Shown: positions 1 through 11,489 of the stretch, one piece after another
Numbering within the stretch: the first letter of the stretch is position 1
How the letters are laid out: every line of letters begins with the position of its first letter
DNA from: Callorhinus ursinus
Taxonomy: Eukaryota > Chordata > Mammalia > Carnivora > Otariidae
Assembly (NCBI RefSeq): GCF_003265705.1
Contig: NW_020313285.1
Location: 19,678,711 to 19,742,710, forward strand
Length of the DNA: 64,000 nucleotides
Reading direction: 5' to 3'
Translations under genes and position numbers: made by a program
The notes under the pieces: model-generated
Database searches by the model: none
Told to the model about the DNA's origin: nothing
Seen by the model: only the letters and a program-made list of their open reading frames with translations

Positions 1-420
1 CTCCTGCTTGCTGCACTTTAGCCATTGTGGCCTCCTTGTGGTCTCTCATATACTCCCAAGCATGCCGTGCCTCAGGGCCTTTGCCCTTGCTGTTCCCCAC
101 TGCTGGAGCACTCCTGAGAAGCCCTCAGGGTTCATTGCTTCCCTTCACTCAGGTTCCTACTCCAATGTGACCTCTTCAGAGAGGCCTTCCATGACCCCCA
201 CAGCTAAAGCAGCCTGTCTTTCCTCACGTCCTGGTTTCTTGTCCCATAGCTCGTATCAGTCTGAAATGACCTCAAGTGTTCATTTACGTTTATTGTCGGC
301 CTCCCCCAGGTAGCGTGTGAGCTCATGAAGGCCGGCACCATGTCTGTCTTGTTGATTACTGGGATCTGGTGCCTGGCATGGAGCAGGCTTCCTGGTAGGA
401 GGACGGTAAGTATGCGCTGA
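1..420 (+). repeat. L2 LINE 3'-end relic
   Basis: The stretch resembles the sense 3' end of an L2 element: a 'cctttgcccttgctgttcc' block, then 'gagaggccttccatgacc', then a 'gtgagctcatgaaggccggcaccatgtctgtcttgtt' type ending and 'gcctggca'. This order is typical of L2 3' ends. It is diverged and the edges are approximate. Confidence 0.6.
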
Positions 421-609
421 GTGACAGTGGATGGATGCAGGCAGTTGAGGCCTCTGTGCCTCAGGCTGAACGTGTGGAAAGAAGGTGGGGCCTGGGAGTT
501 AGGACTCTGCAGCTGTGACATCCTTTCCCTGCTGGCTCCGTGCCATTGGGACATGGACCCTCCAGCCTCCCAGGCAGCAGGAGCTATGCAAAGGAGTATA
601 AATTATATC

Positions 610-870
610 CAAGGGTCCCTTTTTTGATTTTTAACTTTTTATTACAGAAACTCCCAAACATCTGCAAAAGTAGAGAGAAGAGTATAATCCATACCCATCA
701 CACATCACCCAGCTGCAACAACGATCAACTCTTGGCCCATCTTGTTTCCAGTATTCTCCACACATACCCCGCCCCCACCCCCCGCAAGGGTTATTCTGAG
801 GCAAATCCACGGGCCCTCCTTTTGTGTAGAGAGCTTAGAAATACTTCCCCACAAGTGTTTTCCTTCTCTC
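610..870. repeat. old interspersed repeat, family unresolved
   Basis: The text 'cctttttattacag...caaaagtagagagaagagtataat...ccatcacccagctgcaacaa' resembles a common ancient repeat of mammals, probably an L1M relic. I cannot name the subfamily. The 312-residue open frame that crosses it (540-1478) looks accidental. Confidence 0.35.
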
Positions 871-1864
871 CCTCCCCCGAGAATCTTGAGTCCTCCCGCT
901 GTCTCTCTCAGGTCAGCACTAGCTCTCAGCAGGGATCTGCTCAGTGTAGTCCCATAGAGGTGTCAATGATGAGATTTGCTTGGTCCTGGATGTGCTTTCA
1001 TCCAGATTCTATACTGCAGTGGTGGGTGTCAGGCCCTGCCTTAGCCAAGGCAGAGATGGCCATGCCATCGCAGGGCAACATGGCCACAGCTGGTCTGCTT
1101 CCGTTCTCCGGGCTCGGTGTCTGTAGGGAGTGGCTACAGGCAACAGGAGAGCTGTTTGCTGTGCACCAGTCCAGACCTGAGCTGGGGCCAGGGAGAGCCC
1201 AAGTGCCTCCTGAATCATCCCTAATGACTTCTGGTGGAAAGACACACGAGAGAGGGAGAGAGAGAGGGCCTGCAGGCTCTGAAGGCCAGTGGGGTGGGTG
1301 GGCCAGCATGGCCTTTGAGAACTGGGCTGGCCCTGGTCACAACTCTGGCCAGGTGGGCCCGTGCACCAGCCCCCTTCCCTTCCAATCTAAAATACATTTG
1401 CTTTGTTTCAGGTTGGTCAAGTGCCATTTCACTGGCGAGTGTTTTCATTTAGGTTGCAGGACTGTCCTACCAAGGTGATTTTATTATGATAAAATGTGGG
1501 AAAGCCTTTTTTGAGAAGAAAATAATACAAAACAGACTTTGCTCCACATACTGAAATTGTTGTAAAAATGAGAACTCAACCCATTACTCCTTTCATGACA
1601 GTAAAAGAGAGGATCCCACCACCTGCTCCAAGTGCCCCACCCCCGGGGCCCCACGGCCTGCTGAGCTGGGGAACTCACTGGCTTCTGCGGAAGGAGTTGG
1701 AATAGCGTCTGGACTCCCCAGCCCTGGGCTCTTGGGCCAAAGCCTCAAACCCCACCCAAGTCCTAGACCAATTCTCTGGCCAGGTTTCCCAGTAAATTAT
1801 GTGATAAGCTATGAGAAGGCTGCAGTTGGAGGCCAGTTTTTAACTCCTCGGTCCTCGTTTGCAA

Positions 1865-2035
1865 CTTGTAGTGGAGCAGAAGAATCCCCAGAGAGCTTGA
1901 TACAAATCCAGAGTCCTGGCTCCCCTCCCCCAAACATCATGACTCAGCACAGAAGGGACAGTGCCCTGGAATCTGCATTTTAATAAGCCAGCCAGGGTGC
2001 TTTTGAAGCAGGGGGCCATATTTCAGAGGCACCAC
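1865..2035 (+). repeat. MER5A-like DNA transposon relic
   Basis: 'agaatccccagagagcttgatacaaatccagagtcctggc' followed by 'ggaatctgcattttaataagcc' follows the order of the MER5 family (nonautonomous hAT-Charlie elements). Diverged; edges approximate. Confidence 0.5.
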
Positions 2036-2039
2036 TATG

Positions 2040-2820
2040 CCGAGAGGTACAGTGAGGTGGCTAAAGGGTGGTTTAAATGAAAGTGATGGTAATATGTACC
2101 TAATATGTTTCCTATGGGTTATAGAAGATAATAGCTCAAGAGCGTGGCACAGTGCCAGGCACATTGTAAGTGCCTGCTTTGCACTGGCTGTTCTTCCTGC
2201 AATTTCCCACTTTACTGCAAATTCCTCACCTGCACATGGGCTCCCTCCCCCAACACACCCCGTTCTCAAGAACACTATCAACTGGATCCCTGCATTTTAA
2301 GAAAGTCCTGGTTTGAGGCATTTACCAATTTCTGTGGTGTAAATACTCCCCCATGGCCAACTGAGAGCTTCTAATGCGATGACATTGAACACGGAGCTGG
2401 GAAGAGATGTGCACAACTGGCCAGGATGTACAGCTGTGCGTGGGTTCCAGTGCCCCAGCACAAAGTCCCTGTTCACTGTGAGATCCGGAGTATGCGGTTG
2501 CCTCAGCTGGAGCCGATAAATGCAGAGGGCTGCGGGCAGAGTCCAGGGTAATTGCTACCTCCTGCTGCAAGGGGCAGCTGGGTTTTGCACAGTTTTGCTA
2601 TCTGTGCGTCCTCCTAGCTAATGCAGGAAATGGGAATCATAGCCTCAAATGACCAGCATTGGGAATCCAGAGAAGAAATGATTACCAAAGGGCAGGGATG
2701 GCTCCAACATGCTAATATTTACCATTTGCCATGGACCGCACGAAAGGGTGAGAGGTGTCTAAAGCCACTGTTGTCTGCTTGCTGGTTCTGCTTTTGTCTT
2801 GTGTTGATAACTGAGAAAGG
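2040..2820. other. no gene seen
   Basis: Single-copy-looking sequence without a convincing exon. A short 'gtggcacagtgccaggcacattgtaagtgcc' piece near 2143-2173 resembles the end of a MIR. Open frames here are short and show no domain. Confidence 0.4.
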
Positions 2821-3075
2821 CAGGTGTATGCCGAGGAACGGGTGCAGGTCTTGGAGCCAGACTGTCCTAGAATCATATCCTAGGACTGCATGTGACCATT
2901 GTGTGACCTTGATGCAAGCTAGCTAGCTTCCCTGGTACTCAGTTTGCTCCTCTGTCAAGTGGGTGTATTCATGGATACGTCGCACGATGTGGTGACACAT
3001 AGAAGTAACACACCTCGTGTGCTCAGGATAGGGCCTGGCAGAGAAGGGCGGCTCAATGGAGGGGTGCTGCGTTAT
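2820..3075 (+). repeat. MIR SINE relic
   Basis: 'cttggagccagactgtcct...tgtgaccttgatgcaagctagctagcttccctggtactcagtttgctcctctgtcaagtggg' follows the MIR core order (tRNA-like head, 'tgtgacctt', 'tcagtttcctcatctgtaaaatggg'). Confidence 0.55.
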
Positions 3076-3299
3076 GGCTAGTCCTGGCATGAAGGTGCTG
3101 TCCATGTGGCTTTTCTGATGCTGTCCTTCATGCAGGAGTTTAGAAGCTCAGTGAGAATCCAGCCTCACTGGTATAGGTTGAGAAGGAGAGGTCGTTTCCA
3201 TCATGGCAAGTTTCATTTCCTCCTCAAAGAGACCTTTCCTACACAAAGAATTATTAAGTTCTTTCCTATTATTTCAGCATGTGAAAGAAGTTGGATGGA

Positions 3300-3323
3300 T
3301 TTTTTTTTTTTTTTTTTTTTTTT
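3300..3323. repeat. poly-T tract (24 T)
   Basis: An uninterrupted run of 24 T. It is a likely length-variable site and may be the reverse-strand A-tail of a retroposed fragment, but I see no element body beside it. Confidence 0.9.
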
Positions 3324-3374
3324 GCCAAGTTTGGAGGAATCTTTGGTATGCTTTGATTTAGAAATCTAAGTGGT

Positions 3375-3602
3375 TACATGCCACTTAGAGGCCTGGTCAT
3401 AAACTGTGACCAGCTCAGAGAGGGTGGAGCCACACAGTGGAAGAAGCCAGAATGCTTGGGTTCCCGCTGGAGGAGAGCTGGCTGACGAGAAGTCCACTGT
3501 GGACTTTGTGTGAGGGAGAAATAAAGCTCGGTGTTAAGCCACTGAGTTTTGAGATATTGCTGTTCCAGCACCTAGCATTAGCCAACCCTGGCTAATACAG
3601 TT
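3375..3602 (+). repeat. MaLR (MLT1-type) LTR 3' part
   Basis: The ending 'ggtgttaagccactgagttttgagatattgctgttccagcacctagcattagccaaccctggctaatacag' matches the characteristic 3' end of MLT1/MaLR solitary LTRs. This is an ancient non-coding retroelement relic. Confidence 0.6.
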
Positions 3603-3609
3603 GTAGTAA

Positions 3610-5730
3610 GCAAACACTTTGAGAAGCCTGGGGACCGTTCAAGGAGGTGGTCAGATCTGGTCCAGAGCGGCTCCTCTGAGGCTCTGGAGAGCTTCCCATG
3701 TCACTGCTGTTGTCTCAGACATGGAGCAGCAGTGAGAAGAGCCGGACAGAGAAGAGTCACATATGAACTTCAACTTGGAAGGCACAGGGTACATGTTCTA
3801 CACTGCAGATGCTTTTCCTGTGGACAGCTCTCCATGTCAAGGTCTTTCCGTTGTCCTGTGTCCCCTCCTACCCTCCACTCCAGGGGGAACCAAGGTGGCA
3901 GAGACGAGGCTCGCCTAGAGCTGACGATACTCAGCTCTGTGTGGATATTGGTGTCCCCAGCCTGTAGGAGAATTGCAGCAGCCTCTCCAGGACCCTGCCT
4001 CTCCAGCTACTTTTGGCCTCATGTGTAGGCACGAACGGACCCTGTGGTCAGTTCTCAGGAAGGCCCCGTGAGCTGCCATTTGGGAGGAAGGAAGGAAAGC
4101 GTCAGCACTAAGGGCCTCAAGGAGTGTCCCCAAGAAGCAGAGACCCCACCATTTCCATTCTCTCACTGGTCCTCTTGGTTCACTTCAATCCCCTCCCTTC
4201 CTGTGGGCCCAGGAACTTAGGGGAGCTGCCTGGACAGGAGAAACAGGCATACTTCCACATTGCTACAGACTGCGCAGAACTCTCCCCAGCACATGCAAGT
4301 CTGTCCATCCTTTGCGCCCTCTCCTCATTGCCTGGACCATATTCTTCAGTCACTCGGAGTTGGTACCTCGAGACTGCCCTGGTCTCCTGGAACCCCCTTC
4401 TGTGCAGTTTGTTCACTGCTGAGCGCTGTTGGTTCTCCCTGTGCAGGCTTCTACGCGGATCCCTCTTCCCAGCCTCCACTGCTGCTGCCTCCGTGGGCCT
4501 TGAGCTTTGTCACCTGAACTGTTGCAGCCACCTCTTCCTGGCGCCCCTGCCTCTGGCATCCCCCACTGCCTCATCCCACCCGGAATCCTGCCGGCTCTTC
4601 TCCGGCACCCCCTGAAGCACAGCACTCCCAACTCCTTTCGAGTCTGCTCCAAAACTTTCCACGTCTTTGTTGGCCTTGACCCTCAGTTGTCGATTTTCGG
4701 ATGGAATCAGAGGCGTCCTTTGTTCCAAAGTTTTCTCATTGTTTTCTTTCCATGGGATTGTAGAAAACATCTCCCGCCAGGCACACCCTACTGTTTTTGT
4801 GAAAATTATAGGCTGCAAATAACTGCTTAAGTCAACTGCCAGACGAGGTACTCTCTTCAGAGGGAAAATTCCAGCTGTTGAACAAGTTTATGGGCTTTAT
4901 TTTTGGAGGAAAGAGTTCATCGAGTGAAGAACAGAATTTTCCAGGTGCCCCAACTCCATTCTTACTGTAAAGCATATGTGTCTAAGTGGGAGACTGCTTG
5001 CAAGGTCAAATTTATGACACCGGTAGGTACTTACCCCCTCTCTTTCTGTTGACTTCGTTGGGCCCCTTCTGCAGCCCTACAGTAGGCACTTTGGGGAACA
5101 CAGAAAGGAACAAAGACGAGAGAGAGAGAGAGAGAGGGCCTGAGCAAGAGGCCAGCCCCCATCCCACTCCCCCTGAGGTCTGACAGCATTCCCTGACGCA
5201 GGCTCCATGAGCTGATGCTTTGCCCTGAGGATATTTTCTGGCTTAAGTCAGGTTGCCCTGGAATCCAGTCTCAACTGAGACCCACTAAAAGACCAGTTTC
5301 CTCCCACTGAACACTTGTAGGGAAAAGAGCATGCCCCAGAAGAAGCTGCCCAAGACCTGTGCCCAAACCACGACAACTCCTTCCACCTGGGGCAACCTGT
5401 TGTTGTGCAGAGCATTCTGGACACCCCTGAGGAGCCCATGAAGTGTGCTCACCTGTCTCTTCCTCCAGACCTCACCTCCCTCAAATGTCCCTGCATCTCA
5501 CTCTGCTCTATAGATGCATAGACCATCCTCAGTGGCCACCACTCAGAGAGGCCCTGTGTTCTGGAACTTGCCCAGTGCCAACCATTCCTATCAAAACTTA
5601 TCCATCCTATGTTCCCCTCCCACCAAATCCTGCAATTAGCCCATCTGATAAGCCAAGATATATCTTAAGTTTAATGAACTGTAATCACTCAGCATTAACC
5701 TAACACCTTGCTGTGTGTGCAGTGTGACCC
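3610..5730. other. no gene seen
   Basis: No convincing exon or repeat body apart from a short (GA)n. Several overlapping open frames on both strands (for example 4124-4615 plus) have no recognisable domain or splice context and look accidental in moderately GC-rich sequence. Confidence 0.4.
5119..5137. repeat. (GA)n microsatellite
   Basis: A perfect alternation of G and A of about nine units. Confidence 0.85.
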
Positions 5731-5734
5731 CCAG

Positions 5735-5870
5735 CCCAGTAGATTGAGAGCTTACAAGAAATGCAGAGCCTCAGGCCCACCCCAGACCCTTGAATCAGAG
5801 TCTCCATTTTGACAAAACCCCCAGGTGATCCTAGTGCACGTTAAAGCCTGAAGAGCGCTAACCTAATATA
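5735..5870 (+). repeat. MER5A-like DNA transposon relic
   Basis: 'agaaatgcagagcctcaggcccaccccagacccttgaatcagagtctccattttgacaaaacccccaggtgatcctagtgcacg' matches the MER5-type order (tcaggccccaccccagacctactgaatcagaatc...ccaggtgat). Diverged. Confidence 0.6.
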
Positions 5871-5879
5871 CATTTTGCC

Positions 5880-7145
5880 CTTTTCAGCAGATAATAACCT
5901 TTAATGCAAGACATTCCATGTTAATGACGCCAGTGGTTTCGCATTTCACACTTTCACACAGCTTTTTCACAAATAGGGACTTGTATGGTTATCAGAGCAG
6001 CTAGACTGGGTTCCTGGAGGCCCCCGGGACCGGCAGGCTTCCCCTGAGAGCCCTTGCTCAGGCCTGGCATTTGGCTGCAATTTAATTAGCTGAGCACATG
6101 AATAAACGTAGAGGCCCCTGAGGGAGACAGGACAGCAAGCTTTATTTCCATCTTGCACATGAGGAAACTAAGGCTCAAATAGGTCGAAACTTGTTCCGGT
6201 TTATTTCCTAAGTGTCAGAACTGAAATTCCACTGACCTCCCATCTCCAGGTGACTGCAGGCTGTTTTTCATGCTCTGTTGCAGGAGGTTTGTGTGGTCCC
6301 GCTGTTGTGGTTATGGAGGCTGCTTGCAAGTGCTAAAGCAAAGCTCTGGGTGAAATGACCTGCTGTGGGTGGGGGCACCCTGCACAGCCCACCCAAGTCT
6401 CCATCCTGGCACACTGTCACAGCCCTATGGCCTTGCCCCCCCCCCCCCCCCCCCCTTGGAGCCCCTGTGACTGGTGGTGGGAAATGCTGCAGGGAGCTAT
6501 TCCAGGGGATGGAAACGCCCGCTGCTTACCACGCCCCCTCCCCTCGGACTTGGGTAGGACAGGAGTGCTGATGAAGCTTGTTGAGAACAGTTTCTGGTTG
6601 TGAAGCTTGTTAACTTGAAATCATCTACCCAGGAGCCCCTTCCCCAAGGCTGCTGGGTTCTGGCCATCCCCCTGAGTGTAGAGAGGCGCTTTTTCACCGA
6701 AATGCTCACAGGACCCTGCCATGAGACCCGTGGCCGAGTAAGTAATCAGGGGAACAGGGAGATCGGAGTGTTGAACCCCAGACCACAGGAATGTGCCCAG
6801 CCTCCCTTAGGGATCACTGCAAAGGACGGAAGCAGATGAGACCTTTGCTGTTCCACAGATTCATCCAGGCCCTGTCCTGGGCTTTACAAGAGGGGTACCC
6901 GGGCCAAGAAGGAGCCGGGAAGGCAGATGTCTCTTTCTGCCATTTTCCACGTTGGAGGACCATAGCCTTGTGCTGTTTTGCAGTTGCTCCGCTTGTCAGC
7001 AGACAAGCAAGTCTGCCCACCATTTCTGGCTTGCAGTGGAAGCCGAGTCCAATGGGGATGGTGTATCGTCTTCTCCTGCACGCTTTGGCTTAGGTGCCAG
7101 GCTGCAAAAAGCCCCCGGGCAGGGGTCATACCACTCGTGACAGCT
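5880..7145. other. no gene seen; contains C20 tract
   Basis: No exon could be supported. A MIR-like piece ('cttgcacatgaggaaactaaggctcaaataggtcg') lies near 6153-6186. A 20-C homopolymer is described separately. Confidence 0.4.
6436..6455. repeat. poly-C tract (20 C)
   Basis: Twenty consecutive C after 'tatggccttg'. The complementary strand is a G20 run able to form quadruplex-like structure. The true length is uncertain because such runs are hard to sequence. Confidence 0.9.
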
Positions 7146-7149
7146 GGTG

Positions 7150-7320
7150 CTCTGTGAGCACTTCTCACACCAGGCATGCTTCTCAACACTTGACCTGCAT
7201 TCAGTCCTTTGATTTCCCACCCCAAACTAGGCAATAGGAAGGTCCTGCCATGATCCCCATTTTACAGATGAAACAAAAGGAACACAAAATGGCCACGTGA
7301 TTGCTCCCGGTCTCACGCTG
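7150..7320 (-). repeat. MIR SINE relic, antisense
   Basis: 'gatccccattttacagatgaaacaaaaggaacacaaaatggccacgtgattgctcccggtctcac' is the reverse complement of the MIR core. Confidence 0.5.
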
Positions 7321-7324
7321 TTGA

Positions 7325-9625
7325 TTGCAAGAACCCTTTTAACCACTTCTTGGGTTTAATTAGCTAGGGGAAGGCAGGTGGCTCGAAGGATGGGGGGGGT
7401 CCCCATGGCCCTGCACAGTGCAGTGGGAGGATCCGTGCAAAGGGGACCTGCAGACCACACAGTGCTCTGGGCTCAGGCGTGGCGTGGTGGGGAGTGAAGA
7501 CGCTGAGGGGCAGGCTAAGGAGTCTGAGCTTCACCCTGTCGACAAAGGGAGTCACTGAACGGGAGTTAAAGTCTGACTCGTGGTTCGGGAAAGTATGAGG
7601 TGGCGTCCCCGGAGGCCTAGTTGGAGAGCTAAGAGTCAGGAGGCCTGGAGGCTGCACAGAGGCTCCTTCAGCAGGGCAGATGGGAGGTGAGGGCTGAGCA
7701 GCTGGGCCACATCTGGAAGAAATAGCAGTGGAACGGCTGCTAGAATGTGGCCACAGATCCAGCCTTTACGGTGGTTCCTCTACCAGGCGGCGGTTTCCAG
7801 TCCGGAATGGGCACTTTTCTGTGTGAACTGTGTGAGTCACTGTGTCGGAGAAGAGGGGGGTCAGGGTTGTGTCCAAGTTCCCGACGTTTGACCTGGGGCC
7901 CTCACTCCGGCTGGAGTAGCACAACCTTTCCTGAGAGCCCAGTGAGGTGGCGGATGTGCCTGGGGATGGCTCCATCAACCTCAGTCGCCTTTTCAAATGC
8001 TTCTGTGTCACCTCGGCATGGCCTGAGCCATTGTCCCTCCATGGGCTGGCACAGACACTCTAGCCGCTGTGGGGGCTGCTGCCCAGGTGGATCCTGGGAG
8101 GCTGTGACTGGCCAGAAGTGACTTCACCTCTCAGGACTCTCTCCAAAGCCCCAGGGAGTAGATGAAAGGTTTGGACCTAGGAGCGTTGACATAAAAGTGC
8201 ACTTGTAGGAAAAAACAAATTTCTTAAATTACTAATCCACCCATTCTGCGCTAATGCCTCCTGAAAGAGAACTTGCAAGTTGGATAACAGCCTCTCCTCT
8301 CTTGGAACCGCTTGTACCTGTAATTAGGTACATTAATGTCTCATTAAAGCTGCGGCCCAGGATTACAAAGCTGGAAGATCCAGCTTGACCAGGGCATGCA
8401 TGGCTTTCTGGGGCTAAACCCAGGTTCTTGTGCCCTTGCCGTGGTATAGTCTTGTTTCCCTGGGCCGTGAGGCTCCCACTTTGTATTTCCTGCCTTTTAC
8501 TTGGAACAGGTGATTCTTGTTGAGATTTACTCTTTGATTCCTAGCACTAATAAGTATGCCAGTGACCCCGATACATGGTTTCCAAGAGTCTGTTCCAAGG
8601 CTTTTTGGTGCACGTAGCTTGGACCTGGTGGTGTGTTTCCACCTTGAAAAAGAATGCTCACCTACAGAGAAAGGTGAACCTCAATCTTAGCTGGTCCCCA
8701 GCTCTAGGACATCCATCAGGATCTTCAGCAGGGAGAGAAGCAGGACTGACCATGTCCCTGAGAAAACTGGATGAGAGCTGCTCGGACCTGCAACCCTTCC
8801 ACCGTGCCCATGGCTGGTGTATTGGCTTAGACAGTTGGATTTTCGATGCACACCTTTCCATGGGCCAGCAAGTAGGTAGTGGGTTTGAAGAAGGTGAGCC
8901 TATTGCTGACCTGAGGTCCCCCAGAATCTCCTGTGCTGCCACAGAGGGGAGATAAAATTCCTCAGAGGGGCCATTCTCTGATCCCATTGGTTTTCATTTG
9001 TTTCCACCTTAGTGTGCATGAGTTTGCTGCTTCCGCAGGAGTCTTTGCGTCGTCAACATCCCTCGTGGTAGCTGATTAGCTTTGGCTCTTCTTCAGGAGC
9101 TTCCAGGCATCTGTAAGAGGGATGCTGTCCTTGTCCAATGAGTGTTTCCTGATATTGTGCTAGAAAGGCAGTCCCCAACTCTGTCTCTGCAAAAGGTTAA
9201 TAAAGGGCAGTTTGGGGGTCTGAAACCTTAAATAACGAACGTGGGATTTGGGTTGTTGAAAGCTGTGGACTAGGAAGAATGGCCTTTGCGACCAGTCACC
9301 CCAAGCTCCAGGCAGCAAAGGATACCTTCAGTTGTGTTGTCTCAGCCTGTTTAGACATTTTCCACCTATGAAATTTCAGTACCACAGAAATACCATATAT
9401 CTGTTTATGTACAATGGCCCTTTGGAAGGCCACAGCCACTGTAACAGCTAAGACTTGTTGCCTCCCAAGAGCCAAGCTTTGTCCTGTTAGGTGTATATCA
9501 CTCTCGTTGAGAAATTCGCTCTGTATCGTATCCCTGAGCAATAGCTAGCCGGCTTCTGCTTCGATGTCACCCTTGTATCGGAGAGCTCACTATCTGCCTC
9601 CTTCTCAGGGTAGCCTTGGAATAGG
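7325..9625. other. no gene seen
   Basis: No exon, RNA gene or clear repeat body recognised. Short open frames lack domains. Two CTTTAAT/ATTAAAG-rich A/T patches near 8210-8350 carry no recognised signal. Confidence 0.35.
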
Positions 9626-9629
9626 ACTT

Positions 9630-10165
9630 AGCAAAAAAGGAACCAACTATTGGTATACACACAGCTTGAATGACTCTCCAGAGAATTATGCCATGTGACA
9701 AAAGCCAATCCTAAAAGATTACACACTATACGATTCCCTTTATGTCACATTTTGAAATAATAAAATGTCAGAAATGGAGAAGGGGTTAGTAGTTGCCAAA
9801 GACGGAGGGGCGGGGGCTGGAGGGAGGTGAGCGTGGTTATAAAAGGGTGTCAAGAGGGATCGTGTGGCTTTGAAATGTTTCTGTATTTTGACTGCGGTGG
9901 TGGATACACAAATCCTCACATGTGATCAAATTGGGTTGAATTAAACACACAGCTGAGTACAAGTAAAACGAGGGACGTCTGACAGTGCTTGGTGAATTAC
10001 CTCAATGTCAGCATCCTGGCTATGATATTGTTATTGCACCTTTGTCTCACAGTGTTACCACTGAGGAAAGAAGCTGGGTGGAGGGCCCACAGGATCTCTC
10101 TGTATTACTTCAAACCGCATGCAAATCTACAATTATCTCAAAATACAATGTTTAATTTAAAAAAC
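9630..10165 (+). repeat. L1M 3'-end relic, sense
   Basis: 'aaaaaaggaaccaactattggtatacacacagcttgaatgac...ttatgccatgtgacaaaagcc...gtcagaaatggagaaggggttagtagttgcc' is the familiar 3' end of old mammalian L1M elements. A related copy occurs at about 31540-31870. Confidence 0.6.
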
Positions 10166-10175
10166 AGCTAACTTA

Positions 10176-10370
10176 GGGCGCCTGGGTGGCTCAGTTGTTA
10201 AGCGTCTGCCTTCAGCTCAGGTTGTGATCCCGGGGTCCTGGGATCGAGTCCTGCATCAGGCTCCCTGCTCCGCGGGAAGCCTGCTTCTCCCTCTCCCACT
10301 CCCCCTGCTTGTGTTCCCTCTCTCGCTGTGTCTCTCTCTGTCAAATAAATAAATAAAATCTTAAAAAAAT
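10176..10370 (+). mobile_element. CAN SINE (tRNA-derived), sense
   Basis: A complete tRNA-derived carnivoran SINE: head 'gggcgcctgggtggctcag', B-box-like region, CT-rich middle, and an (AATAA)n/A-rich tail. A 10-bp target duplication 'agctaactta' flanks it at 10166-10175 and 10378-10387. It landed at the A-rich end of the L1M relic. It is a non-coding retroposon and the tRNA-like head is not a functional tRNA gene. Confidence 0.93.
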
Positions 10371-10439
10371 AAAAAATAGCTAACTTAAAAAAATTAAAAT
10401 TAGCTAACTTTGAAAATAGAAATGTAAACAAAATAAAGA

Positions 10440-11360
10440 GCCTATGTTTTCATTTTACAGATCTAGGATTTATTATGCCATTTGGGATTTTCTTAGGACC
10501 CATTGTCTCTTTGTCAAACTCAGTCAAATTGACTTAAAAGACAGGTAAATGAGCCCACTGTGTACTAGGGGCAGCAAGTATAGGCGTGTGTCCCAGTGTC
10601 CTAGGGGGGTGGGCAGGGGGCAGGGGATGCTGAGCAGGCACGCAGGAAAGGCAGGAAGAACGGAAACCTGGCTTCCACCCCTCCCTATAGAGCCCCAAGG
10701 GAAAGGGTGGGGAGAGTCAGTGGGGGACAGGAGGTGATGCTCCCCACTTTCCCCCTGGGGATGCCCCTTCAAAGGAGCAGCAGGCGTTGGACGGGAAGGT
10801 GCTCAGGCTGCTACATGAAGAGGGATCTGAGAACATGAAGAAGCTTCTGGGAGGGAAATGCCTAGACCTGCTCAGGAATGTGGCAGGGGCTGTGGGAGTG
10901 GGAGGGGCAGGGCTGGGGAGGAAGAAGGGAGAGCACAGTGGCTTCCCCCGCGGGGCCCGGCCAAAGGCTGAGGGCCTCACCTCTCTCACTGAGGAGGCCT
11001 GAGAAGAGGCTCTGTGGGTTCTCGTTCTAGCAGCTGAGCTCCTTCGTACGGGGTGGGGGCACTCCCCCCTGGGACCCTCCCTGACCTGGAGTTGGGTCAC
11101 GTGACCCAAACCCATCCCTGGGGCCTTACAGACGGGCCCCATTTCTTGGGTCCCAGCGGACTGAGGTGGGCAGCTGCCTGGGCCCAGGGAAAAGATCTAC
11201 ATTACTTGTTCACCATTCTGTTGCCAGGGCCCGGCTGGCAGGTTTTAAAGCAAGACTGAAAGTCTCTGTTGGTCTGGAAGTGCCCGAGGTCCCACAGCTG
11301 GCCGTGTTCACACCCCAGCCCAGTGCTGTCTGACTCCCGAGCTGAGCTCCACACAAAATG
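10440..11360. other. no gene seen
   Basis: GC-rich sequence with short opposite-strand frames and no recognisable protein. No convincing splice sites around the longest frame (10717-11142 minus). Confidence 0.35.
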
Positions 11361-11364
11361 ACTC

Positions 11365-11480
11365 TTGGCCTTCTATTCATGTGTCACTCTCTGCAGGGCC
11401 TTTCACACACCATACCCCAGCGAGGCAAGGAAGGTGGGGATTATGATCCCCTTGAGAGACGGGTGCTCGGATCCCAGAGA
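11365..11480 (-). repeat. possible MIR relic, antisense
   Basis: 'cacacaccataccccagcgaggcaaggaaggtggggattatgatcccc' resembles the middle of an antisense MIR. Weak. Confidence 0.35.
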
Positions 11481-11489
11481 GGGTGACAT

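Noticed and set aside
540..1478. 312-codon open frame on the plus strand
   Set aside because: It starts at a GTG, runs through an old repeat and shows no domain, codon bias or splice sites.
10176..10250. tRNA-like A and B boxes in the SINE heads
   Set aside because: They belong to dispersed tRNA-derived SINEs with CT-rich bodies and A-tails and target duplications, not to functional tRNA genes.
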